A stretch of DNA of 64,000 nt, taken from positions 566,145-630,144 of the forward strand of contig VXAA01001412.1 of the NCBI GenBank assembly GCA_013399115.1. Reading direction: 5' to 3'. Both the position numbers and the translations under genes were made by a program. Shown piece by piece: positions 25,546 to 38,532 of the stretch. Each line of letters starts with the position of its first letter. Positions within the stretch are counted from its first letter, which is position 1. Source of the stretch: Anseranas semipalmata (Eukaryota; Chordata; Aves; Anseriformes; Anseranatidae). The notes below the pieces were generated by a model. That model was not told where the DNA came from, searched no databases, and was given only the letters and a program-made list of their open reading frames with translations.

Positions 25546-28274
25546 CTCAAGTTATTGGGAACACTGGCTGTTTGTTCTGACTTTTAGAAATGCAATCAGT
25601 GACAAGAAAAAACTGCCAAAGGGATGTTCTCAGAAAATTAGCTCTATTAAAAGTTCAGCTGGAAATGAGTGCAGTGTCCAAGCCTTTTATATTTGATTAG
25701 TGGCTAAAAGTTTTAAATAATAAATGCCATAAAATAATAAGAAACCATCATTTGTATAAAGAAAGAAAAAAAATGAGCAAACTGAGTAGCAATTAGGAAT
25801 TTATGTTCACGCTATGTTACTCAGCTTTGCTTGATTGCTTACTTTGTCAAGAATGTCCCATTTACCAGGTTGGGCCTCTCTTAATAGGGGCATCCTTTTT
25901 ATGCGTGCTAAACTGAACACAGCAGCAGCAGTACGTAAATAGGGTGCTCTTCCCTTTTGGATATGTATAACAGATTAAGTTGACTTTGTGCAGTATGAGC
26001 AGGTCTGTGCTACAGCGAATATGAATAATGTTAGTTTCTATAATTGCTAACATCTGGCTTTCCATAAATCTGTTAAATTACATGGAAGCAGAATTAGATT
26101 TCTGTGTCATAAGTAAAGCAATTACATGGAACTCTGTAGGCAATATGGCTTTATATTCATCTGTGAAATCCTTTTAGTTTTGAACTGTGAAAGCTACCCG
26201 TCTAATCTGCTCTGTGATCCTGCTGCATACTATATATATGCAGCTCAAAAAGCCCCTAATATGATGAACAAAATATTAGCAGTTGAATATTGCTTTGTGA
26301 AATCACCAAAAAGTGAATGCTGCATCTAAGCCTTTGTCTTTGACAAAAAAATACAAGCCAGTGTCTATCAATAGGAAAATAGGGTATTTTAAAGAATATC
26401 TTAAGTCTCAGTGTAGCTGTTTGAGTATAATGCCTTTGATACCAGTTTGCTTATAGCTCTCTTCATGTCACTCTTCATGGCTTTTACCTTCTGTGATACT
26501 CTGGCACTTGTTAAACAGTGAACAGCAAGTTTTAATTTCTCTTAGTGCAACCCCTTTTACACTGATAGTGGACCTTTCAAATACTCAGTAGTGCTATGGT
26601 ATGCATTAGAGCAATAATGTTCTTTTTTGGTGATTAAGACCATCAAGGCAGCAAAATACACCAATTTTAGGGCAGTCTGAGTGATGAGCAATTGAATCAA
26701 GCTATCAGGCCATTGGGAACATCTCTGACAAAGGACTGGCCCACAGCCCAGGAGTGAAGCCCTTCTGCAGTGTAATTGCCTTCTGGCTTCCCTTTTGGTC
26801 TGTGAGCAGAAAGAGGAACAGCAATTTTCTGATGCCTCCAGCCCGAGATTCAGTTGCGCTGGCTGATTTTGCTTTTGATCAAATCCAAGGGCACTAACAC
26901 ATTTCCAGTTGTTCGGGGAGTATTTATGAATCAAAACCAGAAATTTTACTAACCAGGTCAAAGGAAATTTAATGATTTGGTTGTTATAGATAGTTTGCTT
27001 CAGCTAACTGAGAGAATTCTTAACATCTTTTTAAAGTTCTGGCTGTCTGAGGAGATGACTAGTGAACCCATGGCACTTACCCAAGAAGTAGGGCAACTAG
27101 CCATCAGATCCCACTTAATTAGAGTTTAGGCATTTTTTTTTTTCCTAAATTCTATTGAATTTTTAAATTTGTTGTGTTAGAGAGGAATTAAAAGTACTCT
27201 TGGGTAATATTGAACGGCTATTAATTTCACTCTAGCAATAAAGGCATTTTAAGTGGTAAGTGTGAGGATTCTTCCTTTCAATTTCTGAATTTGTATAATA
27301 CTATTCTGGAATTTTCATGGTAGACATCATCAGATACTTCTAAAGGATTTTCTTCTCTAGCCTTCCTCCCACTGTTGCTTACAGCTTTCATTGTTAATGA
27401 AACAGAACAGAAAAGACCCACCAGTTTACTGGTATTTTATCTGGATGATCTGTCAATATATTGTTTAAGAACAGTCCAAAGTTATTTTCTGGAAGCAATA
27501 CCTGTTTTCAACAATGTGCTTAAAAAGCTCATGGCTTTCACTGCAAGAAAAAGAATGCTGTATAAACTCCCTAGATAAATTCATATTGCATAATTATATG
27601 TTACCCTCCAAAAGCAATTTTAATGGGATACTGTAATTCACTTTTCTCTAGTGTATAATGATTTTCTTTTGTTACTTACTTCTTTGTGTCATTGCTAAAT
27701 CATGGTTTTCCTGCATAGCTTTGTTCTAAGATTGTTTCGTTTTTGTATAAGGTGCCTCTGGTGTTTTTTTTTAATTTTTATTTTTTAAAATTTGCTTATA
27801 CCTTCCAGCAGTGGGAAAATGATGCAGTTGGTAGCTGTTAGTATGGAAGTGTTGATCATGCTAGGAGCTTATGAAGAACAGTGCCCTTCTATTTTCGTGT
27901 AAAATCCAGAACAGAGAGTGGTCCAACAGACAGAAAGTCGCTCTGTTCACTAGTTGCCAGTCACTGGAAAATCACTATACACCCTTGTCTAGAGGTTCAA
28001 GTTCATCAGTGTTATAGAGTTCCACTGAGTATGTCAGTCTCAGCATTTATAATTAAGCCTGCTGGAGATAGTTTAAGAATTCTTGGTGGAATCGAAACAG
28101 TAAAGAATAAGCTTAAAAAAATCAGTGTTTAATGTCTATCAAATACATATGGAAGATATCAGACAGAAGGTACCCTCTTCCACCAGCAAGGCAGATGAGT
28201 AATAATTAATATTGAAATGATGTTTGCCCTGTGAAAAAAAATGTCCAAAGCATTATAAATCTGCTGTCTTGCAG

Positions 28275-28468
28275 ATATCGATGAGTGTGCCTTAAAGACC
28301 CACACCTGTTGGAATGACTCAGCCTGTGTGAACCTGGCAGGAGGGTTTGATTGCCTCTGTCCGTCTGGACCATCTTGTACTGGAGACTGTCTCCATGAAG
28401 GCGGCTTCAAGCGGAACGGACAGGTGTGGACCCTGAGGGAGGACAGATGCTCCGTTTGTTCCTGCAAG
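28275..28468 (+). CDS. NELL1: NELL1 coding exon: EGF-like module and start of a VWC module
   Basis: This 194-base exon follows CTGCTGTCTTGCAG and ends at CTGCAAG before GTGAGA. It enters in phase 1, completing an Asp codon, and leaves in phase 0. It encodes a second EGF-like module beginning DIDECALKTHTCWNDSAC. The segment CVNLAGGFDC again fits the calcium-binding hydroxylation pattern, and NDS is a sequon. A linker (GPSCTGDCLHEGG) leads into the first half of a VWC domain with its CSVCSCK motif, which continues in the next exon. The mixed phases mean this exon cannot be skipped alone without a frameshift. Confidence 0.96.
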
Positions 28469-31400
28469 GTGAGATCCTGGTGTTCTGGCTTCCAGGAGTT
28501 CTTCAATTCTCTGGGCTCATGTGAGAAACCCCGTATTGCAGCGCCACTGGCATTGGCGAAATGCTAGCCCAAGGCGCTGAGGTGGAAGGTAAGCTCTGCT
28601 GTGGGCACTGAAGCTGTGACTGGGAAATTTTTCCGGGGCTGACTTTTTTCCTGTTGTGCAAAACTGGACACAACTGAATAGCAGTTAACCCGGGTCATCC
28701 TGTGGGCCAGAGCCACTCAGGGCGTGCCTCCATGAGGATCTCACGTTACCCTTTAAGGCAACGTGCAGGCGATCAGCATGATTGCTCTAGATGTTTAAAA
28801 TGGTTTTCAATTTCTATTTCAAGTGAATATGCATCTCTTAGGACAAGTACTGTATGTAGTCAACAGTGACCCTCTTGGTGGTGTTTCCCTTTAGTTGGAA
28901 TACATGCGAATTAACTGGGTAAGAACGAAGGCCTTCATGTGACTCCAAGGTTAGAGGACTTAGCAGTAGGCACTTAATTTCCTCAAGTGGAGAGGGGTGA
29001 AAGCTGGCTTTCTCCTTTCCATCCCAGCTTGTCTCTGTCGGCAGTTCTCCCACTTGAGCAATGCAGCACTCTTTGCACCTTTGGAGAAACCAAGTGCAAT
29101 ATAAGTAGATCTACTTTAGAATTAACAGAACAGGTTTTTGATTTTTGTTGGTTTTTTTTGGTTGTTGTTGTCATGTCGTGTCCCCGTTTGCCACCACCCC
29201 CCCAAAAAAAAATAAAAATAAAAATTGTACATTCCTTTCTGAGTGTGGTAATCAAGGTAAAAGAACATTTGACTCTGCTCTGTTTTCACTGGTTTAAAGA
29301 GGGGTGCTGTCAGTGAAATGAGTAGAATTTTGAAAGGCACCAATCTGTGAGATGGTTGATCTTTTATGGCTGCTGTGACCTGATACGTTCATAGCACTGG
29401 TAAAACTGTGCTTAGGTACAGCAGGAACACTACGGGCTCTTGCATCAGTAAAATGAAATTTTGGCCACTGTGAAAAGCTGAACATAAAGAATGAGAAGTG
29501 GCCTATCTATCCCTGTGTCTTAATGGTTGTGAGCCACAGAAGCACTAGAGGGTTTGAAGGGGGGACGGGGGTGAAGAGTTATTTTGAAGTTACGAGAAGC
29601 TGAAAGCCTCATCATTTCTGTATTGCAGTAGTATATCAGAAGGGAAAATCAAGACTCTACAGTGAATAGAACCCACAAACTGCACTGCTGTTTTGGGCTC
29701 AAATGGGAATATATTCTTGTTAGTTGCTATAATTTTTACTTCAAGTAGCCTCAAGCTCCCCCAGACTCCTCCCTTCAGAAGCTGAAGTATACAACTCCAC
29801 TGAATACATATCAAGCTTTTATTGTAATCTTGGGGAACAGGCTGGCTTATGAAAGGATTTCCAGTCAATAGAATAAACAGTTTAATATATGTGAAGACAT
29901 CTGGTCTGCCTTTGCAGAATTATAACTATTAGTATTCCCATTTTAGATTGCTTGTAATTTGTTTTCTTTGCCATTTCTCATTGCACTTATTTCTTATGTT
30001 GAATGCTCTTATTAGTATATGAAAATACACAAAATGATTAACTAGTACATAGATATTTTAAAGTAAGCTTGGCAGTGTTTGTTGCTGTGACTCTGCCTTT
30101 ATATCTTCCTCATTTTCCATTTTTTTTCCTCTATGAATTAACATTTGCATTTTATTTCATGCCAGTAGCAGCCTTGTTTCAAGAGCCAAATTCTTGTCTA
30201 TAGAACAGGGAAAAGAGGAAGAGCTCCTCCTCCATCACATCCCAAGTAGAAAGTAAAGTCTTCGCTCAGCATTTATTGAAATCTGTTATTGAAACATATT
30301 TTATAAATTGTGGTAGCTTCCAGTACACCAGACTACTCCTCAAACCTACTGCAGGACTCTACTATTTTCATGCAGTTGCGTGGAGAGCTGGCCCTGCTTG
30401 ACCTTTTTGCAGCTTGCTGTTTTCAGTGAGGAAAAGGGCAGAGTGTAACTAAATCATTCCTTATATTTCTTACTCTGACTTTGAAATGATCCTACTCACT
30501 TGTTTTCTCTAGGAGACAAATTTTCGTTTCAGATTTAAAATAATATGTTTTCTTTTAGCTTTTCTTTTGCTATAGTTATTTTAGGAAAGGTCAGATGGAT
30601 TTTTTTTTTTGTGGAGTGTCTGGAACGTATGGATCCTGTCTTGAAAATATTTTAACTTAAAATCTGGTATAAAGGAAATCGAGTAGCATGCTTAACGTTG
30701 AAGTTCAGTAAGTGACATTATTTGTGGAGGAGGATACTATCAAATATGTGAAGTTATATTACTTCAGTAGTATACTGATGCAAAGTGTCATTACTGAGGC
30801 ACAAGGGATTGTTCCAGTGTTCCATCAGACCCAATCTCTTCAAACTGTCCTCATTCACGTGAATGAGGACAAAGTTTACAAAAACATAAACTCTCAAAAC
30901 TTAATTAGCTGACTATAATTAATTTAATACCTTAAGTATATTTGATGCATCCTGAACTCCTGTGGATTTAATGCACAAGACCGATAGAAATTTGAAGGGG
31001 AACGGGGAGTTGTTCCCCTCTCCCAGGAAAAAAAAATAAGCCTGGCTGTATGGTCTGGCTTTATGTGAGCTTTTGAGTCTGTCCCCTAATTTGGGTAACC
31101 CTCTATTCCCAGTCTGAAAAAGTCTAAGAGATAAACACAACACTGGGAACAGTGGGATGTGCAAAGGTGCAGGGTATTCCTGATGGTGAGAACAGTTGTG
31201 GTGGTTCAGTTTCTGCAGGGTCTGACTTCTGTCTGATTGGCTTTGGGGTTCTGTGGAAACTTGAGTCACCCTTTACATCGATTCTCTCGTGTGTCGGTTT
31301 TTCCTTTGGTGAGAACAATTTTGTGTTCATACCACTGATGCTTATGAAGCATGTGGAACTGCTTCAGTGAGGAAGGCGGAGAGAGAGAGGTACTAATAAG

Positions 31401-32124
31401 ATGCTATATGCAGTTATCCCATCAAAAGGAAATGAGTTATTTTCTATATATTTCGCAGTTTCTGCTATCAGAAAAAAAAAAAGCACAATGCTAATATAGA
31501 GCTGCAAAGACAGAAGTAAGCTTTCTGTTGTAGCTTAAGAGGCTTTATGTCACTGCAGTTTAGGGATAAAAATGTTTTTTGAAAGGCATGGAACTAATGA
31601 GGTTGTAGATAAAACACAGATGCTTAAATAATAGAGATTAGCAGTGTATTATTATTACCAAAAGGTCTCTGGCAAAATCATCAAGCCTTGTCAGTGTTCT
31701 GAAATACAGAGAGTGAAGGAAACGTAAAAGGTTAACTGCTCCCCAGAGATAACAGCACGGTAGCTCAGAGCAGCAGAGAACTACCAGCACCGTCACCAGC
31801 TGAAAGGGGACTTCTGAAAAATAATCTTGAAAGCTTGGGAAGTAAATTGGGCTCGGGCAGACAGGTTATTGCTAACCATTATTAATCAGCGCTCCATTAC
31901 GGAGAGGAGAGAGACTGCCCTTGTTGGTGGCATCAGGCTGCCGAGACACCTGGCACAGCTTGCCTGGAGCCGGTCGTCCTGGCAGTGTTTGTGCTGGGCT
32001 GCCGCCTGATGTCTGCCCTCAGCAAGAGGTGGAAGATAGTTGTGCTTTTCCACCTGCGAGAACAGAGATTTGGTCATAAATCTCCAGTAGGAAAGGTTTT
32101 GTGTGTGTGTGTGGTTGTTTTTTT

Positions 32125-32155
<31 letters not shown>

Positions 32156-34078
32156 GGAATATTCCCTGTGCTGCATCTAGACCTGGCCAGTAGATGTGGG
32201 TAAGGAATTGGGCCACAGGCAATCTTCCATACCTTGTGATTTACTCAAACTGCTGAGTAGGGAAGCAAAGCTTGTTTATTCCTATGGCTAAAGTGATGAA
32301 TCAACCACAAGTACAGAATCCTTAGTTATCTTAATTTAATGCAAAGCGGAGTAAAGACTATAGTGCAATCTAGCTCTATGCCCTGTGGCTAGCCAAAGCA
32401 CTTCAGAACCATGTTGAGCTAGCATGTTTTCTACACTTCCGTAATTCTATGTTCTCTTTCGCTTTCCTTGTTAGGCATAATAAGCCATTTTAATTATTCT
32501 TACAACAGAAAGCAATATGCTAATCAATCCAAAAATACTATGAAATGCATCAGTGACACTGACTGACATGGGCATTATGATTCCCTGATGCTGATTTTGT
32601 TCATGTTGCATTGTGGCCAAGACTGGCTTTGTGGTTTTTTTTTGTTATTGTTGTTGTTGTTGTTGTTTTTTAAAGCAATCAACGCAGATCCCTACCTCAA
32701 AATACAAACAGAACAACCTCCTGTGCTACATGCTGAGGTTATGGCTCTTCTGTCTGCCTGTGGAAAAGACATCCCGGATTGCTGTGCTTCTTTTTAGCAA
32801 TCATTTTTTAAAAGCATCAAGAGGAAATAAATTTCCTTGCTTTGATAGGTATCCCTTTTTTTGGTGGCAATGAAAATCTCCCGCTTAGATCAGATACAAG
32901 TTCATAGACTCAGAACAAGATTCCGATGACAATATGGAGAATCTCCAATGAAGTGAGAGCAGTTGTTTTGCAAATAGTGCAACTGTGGTTCAAAGCACAA
33001 TATAGTTTCATTCCTCTCTCAGCACTATCTTCAAATAGGCTGCAGGTGGTGTTTTGTTTGAATAAGGAGTAATCCAATAATCAGCATTAAATGCAAAAGA
33101 ATTTAATGTCAAAACTTTTCACTAATCCCCTCACTGTTGACTGTGATTTCAGTTCCAAGTCTACATGTGGCGTATCAGTATGTTGGCTCACCTATAGTAT
33201 ATGGTGTAATTTCAAACACAATAGTTCCCTCAGTTTTCATAACTAGAATTAAAATCAATTTGTTTTTCTCTGATGCAAAGAGAATATATCCTTTTCTCTT
33301 TACATCCAGAAGCAAATCTTCTGTTTATCTCAAACAGTTCTGTTTAATAGTCTTTAACAAAATGTGCCATCCAATACGCTAAGTAAATATTTAGCAAAAT
33401 CATATTTTGGAGAGCCTGTGGAATACAGGCCCTCTTTACTACATGAACAGAATTATAATGGGTGGTGATAGTTTGTACTCCATTTTAGCTTTCAGCTGGT
33501 GTACAGTAGGTCCAGATGTGGAACAGAACCAGTTGTGAATTCAGAGTAAAGAATGATTAGAGCCGCTGTGATTTTTGCTCCGTCATGCTCCTATGAAGTT
33601 AAAGGGACCACCCTCATAGCTTCAGTATATTTATTCAAGTTATTTTCTTCACGATTATACAGTTAGTCAAAATAAAGCTTAACAAATATTGTATGTACTA
33701 GAGAGGCTACTGGTTGGAGAGTTCGTTGATGTAATTAATGAGATACAAAATTGTTTCGCTATATGTCATCTGAGATACTGATTTATTTTTAATTCAATTA
33801 GTTGCAGACAGAGGAAAACACCATTCTCAGATTCAGACAGCAATGAATCAAAGCACTGGTAGAAACTGGGACAATACTGGTATTTGAGTATTGGTATTAC
33901 TCATAACTTGTGTGATCGAGTGCTTATGTCGGTAACATCTAATACGTTAAGAACTTCATATTTCCTGATATACCGGAGACATGCCCTTTGATATATATTG
34001 TGTGGCTTTTTCTGGGACACTGGTCTGGGTTGCTGTCTGGTGGTTTGTGGTTGACAGCAGGACAATGTGTCTTTGCAG
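28469..34078 (+). other. NELL1: NELL1 intron, 5610 bases
   Basis: A phase-0 GT-AG intron, from GTGAGA to an acceptor preceded by ACAATGTGTCTTTGCAG. It contains the T17-G23 tract at 32.1 kb and scattered short ORFs without recognisable content. No further exon is seen. Confidence 0.9.
32101..32157. repeat. (GT)n - T17 - G23 low-complexity tract
   Basis: A GTGTGTGTGTGTGG run leads into 17 T (32118-32134) and then 23 consecutive G (32135-32157). On the coding strand the G run could form a G-quadruplex in DNA or in the NELL1 pre-mRNA. Homopolymer lengths of this kind are error-prone in sequencing, so the exact counts are uncertain. Confidence 0.9.
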
Positions 34079-34255
34079 GATGGGAGAATTTTCTGCCGGA
34101 GAACAGCCTGCGACTGCGAGAACCCCAGCGCCGATCTCTTCTGCTGCCCTGAATGTGACACCCGTGTCACCAGCCAGTGCCTCGACCAAACTGGGCACAA
34201 GCTCTACCGCAGTGGGGACAACTGGACCTACAGCTGTCAGCAGTGCCGTTGCCTG
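34079..34255 (+). CDS. NELL1: NELL1 coding exon: VWC modules
   Basis: This 177-base, 59-codon exon is phase 0 at both ends, between CTTTGCAG and GTATGG. It completes one VWC domain (DGRIFCRRTACDC, then the CCPEC motif) and starts the next (CLDQTGHKLYRSG through CQQCRCL). NWT is a likely N-glycosylation site. The order of the paired CxxCxC and CCxxC motifs is that of chordin-type VWC domains, which in other proteins bind BMP-family ligands. The exon is symmetric, so skipping would keep the frame but would fuse two half-domains. Several shorter overlapping reading frames over this exon are shadows. Confidence 0.97.
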
Positions 34256-35940
34256 GTATGGGTAAAGTGTTTCGGAGGGGAGCAAGAATAATGATTGTGA
34301 TTTTTAGCAAAGCCTACTTGGAAGCAGGTTGTTCACTCTCTCTTCACCTGCTTTTCAGACTAAGAATGATGCTAAAGCATTTACAGAGCATGCACCAAAT
34401 GCCACACCATCAGTTTCCTCCTACTGCTGCATATGTTGGTCTAATGAATGAAAAGAAAAGCTTGACAAAAGCTTGGAAACCTTGATACTATATTAACTTT
34501 TTTTTTTTTTGTCTACTTCTGAGAACTTTTATAAGGTCTTCTGATCTTTAAATGATTTTTTAAATTCTTTCACATGTGATGGATTTGGTTGGAGGAGTTT
34601 CAGCTTTTAATTACATCAGCGGGTGTACCTATCTTATCAAAATGGACATTTTTTTTAATTCAGCAAAAGTTGGAAAAATGGAGTGCCAATGCCAGGTGGT
34701 GAATTAGCAAAAAAAAAAAAAAAATTAGCCAAAATAAGAAGGAAGAAAGAAAACCAAAATTACTAGTCAAACAAGCAAAATAAAGAACATTTCTTTTGTC
34801 ATTAGGCACTGTAGATTATCTCCCTACAGCTTTAATTTTTGCACAGATATACTAATTAGTGCAGCAGTGAACTTCATTAAAATTATCAGTTTTCCATTTA
34901 TAGCTGTCTGTATAACATTGTCTTTACATAAGATATTAATCAAGAGGTGTCTGAGCATCAGGAAACAAATTACATTCAAAGCTAAATTACTGTTAAGAGA
35001 TAATCATTCATAACATACAGCAGTAAGTATCGTGTTTTGTATTCTCCTAAGATGTTTTTAATGTTTACAAAAGAACAGCAAGAAACATTTGCAGCCAGCA
35101 GCAATGGCAAATATTAAACGTGACGTGTTTTACAAAGGATGCTGAGTTTGTGGTCAGCATTTCTTTGCCTGATTTTATGATTATATTAACAAACATACAG
35201 AGCTAAAATACAATGATGCAATAAATCTGTGCTGTATCTAAGGTTATGTGCAGTGCAGATATTATCAACATCTGAAGTGCTTACAGAGTTGCCTAATGCA
35301 AGTTTAGTTTAGTTTATGCACATGGATCCTACAGCAATACTCTACAGAAGTGACCTGGTGATTCTTCTCTCCTTGATATTTCTCTCTATTAAAGTGCTTT
35401 TTTTCCAGTAAGTGGAACATAACTGGTATTGCTCTAACCATTCTTTTAGCAGTTGACAGTAAAATCCATTTTGACTGTTGCTAGTTAATGTTCAGTGCTT
35501 CTCAAACATGCTAACCTACATCTATCTGCAGTGTTAATTTCCTATTTAAACAGTTGTTGTGATCCCACAGAGATTTTTACGTGACCATGAGTAGAAAGAG
35601 GGCATAAGTCTGCAAGGCCATCACTGCAAAAACTGTCGTTTATGGAAAGTTATTGTAAGCCAGTGTTTAATGCTGCCTTTAAAAACCCCAAAGAACTCAA
35701 GTTCTCTTCCTATAATGACCGTGATGGTTTTTAGTCAAGAAATAACCAAATGATACTCTGCTACGTTTAGGAAACTTCGGCTCAGTATCCAAACATGCAG
35801 TTATAGGATCAACCAGACTGAGAAGCTAAGCCATTAAATCTATTTCAATTCTGGCAAAATAAAACTTTTCCATTTGACAGGATGCAAAGTTAGCTTATAA
35901 ATGGCAATGAATTCAATGAGCTTTGTTTCAATTTTTACAG
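34256..35940 (+). other. NELL1: NELL1 intron, 1685 bases
   Basis: A phase-0 GT-AG intron, from GTATGG to an acceptor preceded by TTGTTTCAATTTTTACAG. It is AT-rich with T13 at about 34498-34510 and an A run near 34710. Nothing else is supported in it. Confidence 0.9.
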
Positions 35941-36165
35941 GAAGGAGAAGTGGACTGTTGGCCTCTTTTGTGCCCAAATCTAAACTGCGAGTACACGGCC
36001 ATCTCAGAAGGAGAGTGCTGTCCCCACTGCGTCAGTGACCCCTGCCTGGCTGACAACATCACTTATGACATCAGGAAAACCTGTCTTGATGGCTATGGAA
36101 TTACAAGACTTAGTGGCGCCGTATGGACAATGGTGGGATCTCCTTGTACAACCTGCAAATGCAAG
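35941..36165 (+). CDS. NELL1: NELL1 coding exon: VWC module end and C-terminal cysteine module
   Basis: This 225-base, 75-codon exon is phase 0 at both ends, between TTTTTACAG and GTACGA. It begins EGEVDCWPLLCPNLNCEY, reaches the CCPHC motif that closes a VWC domain, then DPCLADNITYDIRKTCL (sequon NIT) and ends CTTCKCK. The last part opens a C-terminal VWC-like module that is finished in the final exon. Reading past the donor meets a stop within a few codons (ends CTR then TAG), so intron retention would truncate the protein. Confidence 0.97.
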
Positions 36166-38481
36166 GTACGATGCACAAGGTAGAATGGTAATGGAAATGT
36201 TTGTTGCTACATAAAAACAGGGTCACTTTCTGCCCTTGGAAGCTCACATTCAGATTGCTGGGAAGTAAATAAGACCTGAGGGCAGAAAAAGTAGCCTACC
36301 AAAAACCTGTGCCTTTTGTAGTCTGCAGGGTAGAAGCAGAACAATCTGTGCTTGTTTTCTTAGAAACGTTGAGCACAGCTATGTAATATCCTAGCGCAAT
36401 TTTCAGACATTCTGTTGGAAAGCCTTTCAGGCATTCTTAGTATGAATCTAGGCTAATATTTTAATAATTGATTAATGTGAATGTTCATGAAAATGTCTTT
36501 TACAGAGCTGGCAAGCAGAGACAAGAACGCTAACACAAGTTTCACCAAAGTATGCAAGTAGAAACCCATATGAAGGCACTCCCCTAACAGAATGGGAGGG
36601 GAATGTCACAGTTTCTGTTCCCTAATCTCATTGTCATGTGTTTTGTCCTGTGGCTCTCAGGCAGAACAGCCTGTCTCCCCTCTTCCATGCAGTGATGATC
36701 CCACTGGGCTACTTTTCTGTGGTCCCTCTTGCTTACTATCCCTGATCTCACAAATTTTGTATGGCTTTCTAAACGGTGGGCTGGTGTCAACAGGGAGAGA
36801 GACAAGGGCACGCCTGCCTTATTTGCCACTCTCTGAGCAGGTCAGAGAGGTCATTTTGTAGGGAGTACCCTAACCCATAAGTATGTACATAATGAACACT
36901 GCCACTGCCAGCAGTCTTCCAGAGAAAGGGCAAAGGCAATTGTCTCTAAACAAGGTAGATGATACAGAGCAGTGTGTGCCAGGAAGAGCTCCAGGCTAGC
37001 AAGCTCAGCCTTGCCAAAGTTCCTGCTTTGGGGCTGCCCAAGTGTAGGAGGGACCAGGACTTTGGAAAAATTATCTTCCAGCATTTTCTGGAAGTTAATT
37101 AAGGCATTGTTTCCCCAGCTGTTCTCCTATCACAACGTATGCAGCGTGAACCTTGTGTCTAGATGCTGCAATTACCCATTTACTGAGCTTAGTAGCTTAG
37201 GTACGGTCTGAAGTCGTAACCTTTCTGGCATCTGGTCTGGTCCACTAGCTTCTTGCCTGCTCCTGCCCTTTGCCACAGTTCACTGCCATTCAGTCGTACG
37301 TGAGTAAATGTTATGGAGGCTGTGATATAAGCAGAAATGGCAATATGGTCCAGATTTAAAAGTACAATTTTCTCTAAAGGCATTTATGTATTTACACAAA
37401 GGTGATGTTAGTGATACAGAATATGGTATAACTCAAAAAAAAAAAAAAAGGCGGTGGTGGCGGAGTGAAGATCAACTAACAGACAGTTGGAAATAAGTGG
37501 TCAGGAAAAAGTATCTTAAGATAGTTGTCACCAAAGCCTGTCACTGTGGGCTTACAGCTGTAATAGATATATCCTGCTTACAAAGGACTAATGAGAAACA
37601 GATGACAGTATCCTGAGTATCCTGTTCACTGCTATTTTCAGACTCCATGGAAGATGAATCATGAATTCTCTGCTTTGTATCACTCTAAGTGAAAACTGAT
37701 CTTCTCTTGCCTTTTAACAAAAATTACCAAACAGAATTATGAAAATATTGCTTTGCATTACATAAAATGTTCTTGTGTTCACTGTGGGAAACCAAGCTGT
37801 TGCTTCAGGGCTGTAAATTATTGAAGTTAGCTTTTCTGCCATACGTCAGAGTTTTTCCTGTTGGTTTGTGTTGGATCAAAAAAATAAATAAATAAAAATA
37901 ACGCTCACTTGGGGTTTCAGTGGTAGCTTTTAATACATACGATAGTTTTGTAAATGACTGGGTGCTGCAGACATTTAACAACAGAGTGAAACTCGAAAGC
38001 CACATGGTGTTTTTACTCATACTTATCTGCCATAAACCAAGAATCTGAATGATCTGCTTATTTCAGAGAAACAGAAAGCTTCCCAGTATGGATCAGCTCA
38101 AAACTCTCTCCATTAACTTTCTTGCATGGGAGAAAACTAATCCAGTCGTCTTTGTTGCCTTTGTTATACTGTATTCTATTATGGTGACCACTGAGTCTTT
38201 TGCATCCAGATTTCTAGTTCATGTGTAGTTCAGGTCAGTTCTGGTTGTTGGTAAATACAGTCTGTACAGGGAGAAAATGAACAGATAATTTCAGCTCCAT
38301 TTAGAACCAGCAGCATCATCAAAAAGCCACCACAGTTGGGATTTGTGAGGACACCTTGGGACGATGGCTTAAGCAGGTGTTTTTTATATGCAGTAGATGC
38401 ATCTCTGCCAGCTACGATCCCTTTCGCTCTTTGTAACTTGTTCTGTGGCAGTGATTGACACCCACTTGTTTGTCTGTGCAG
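36166..38481 (+). other. NELL1: NELL1 last intron, 2316 bases
   Basis: A phase-0 GT-AG intron, from GTACGA to an acceptor preceded by TTGTTTGTCTGTGCAG. It contains an A run followed by GGCGGTGGTGGCGG near 37.43-37.46 kb and no other recognised element. Confidence 0.9.
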
Positions 38482-38532
38482 AATGGGAACGTCTGCTGCT
38501 CGGTGGATTTAGAGTGTCTCAACAATAACTGA
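38482..38532 (+). CDS. NELL1: NELL1 terminal coding exon with stop codon
   Basis: Sixteen codons plus TGA: NGNVCCSVDLECLNNN. The CCSVD segment completes the C-terminal VWC-like module begun in the previous exon. The family's C-terminus in mammals, as I recall, ends LQNN; here it reads LNNN, a conservative lineage difference. The stop at 38530-38532 is followed by non-coding sequence. The exon is too short to be seen as a stand-alone ORF and is recognised from frame continuity and motif. Confidence 0.96.
   Translation, partial: NGNVCCSVDLECLNNN

Larger units (their letters stand above)
18916..28274 (+). other. NELL1: NELL1 intron, 9359 bases
   Basis: The intron runs from donor GTAAGC to an acceptor preceded by CTGCTGTCTTGCAG. 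Both flanking exons split the same Asp codon, which confirms phase 1. It contains the 21-bp tandem duplication and AT-only block near 20.2-20.36 kb, an antisense CR1 tail (22388-22601), a 46-base pyrimidine tract and an AT-rich region near 25.48-25.55 kb. I see no other coding exon in it. Confidence 0.9.

Noticed and set aside
31886..32222. ORFs with poly-Pro/poly-Lys or poly-Gly
   Set aside because: They are translations of the T17-G23 homopolymers.
33981..34291. Several overlapping ORFs around the 34079-34255 exon
   Set aside because: They read NELL1 exon sequence in other frames or run into intron; the phase-0 NELL1 frame explains the conserved part.
18775..38532. NELL2 as an alternative identity
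   Set aside because: The EGF and VWC readings match NELL1 as recalled at positions where NELL2 differs, including the DNITYDIRKTCL segment and the C-terminal NN.
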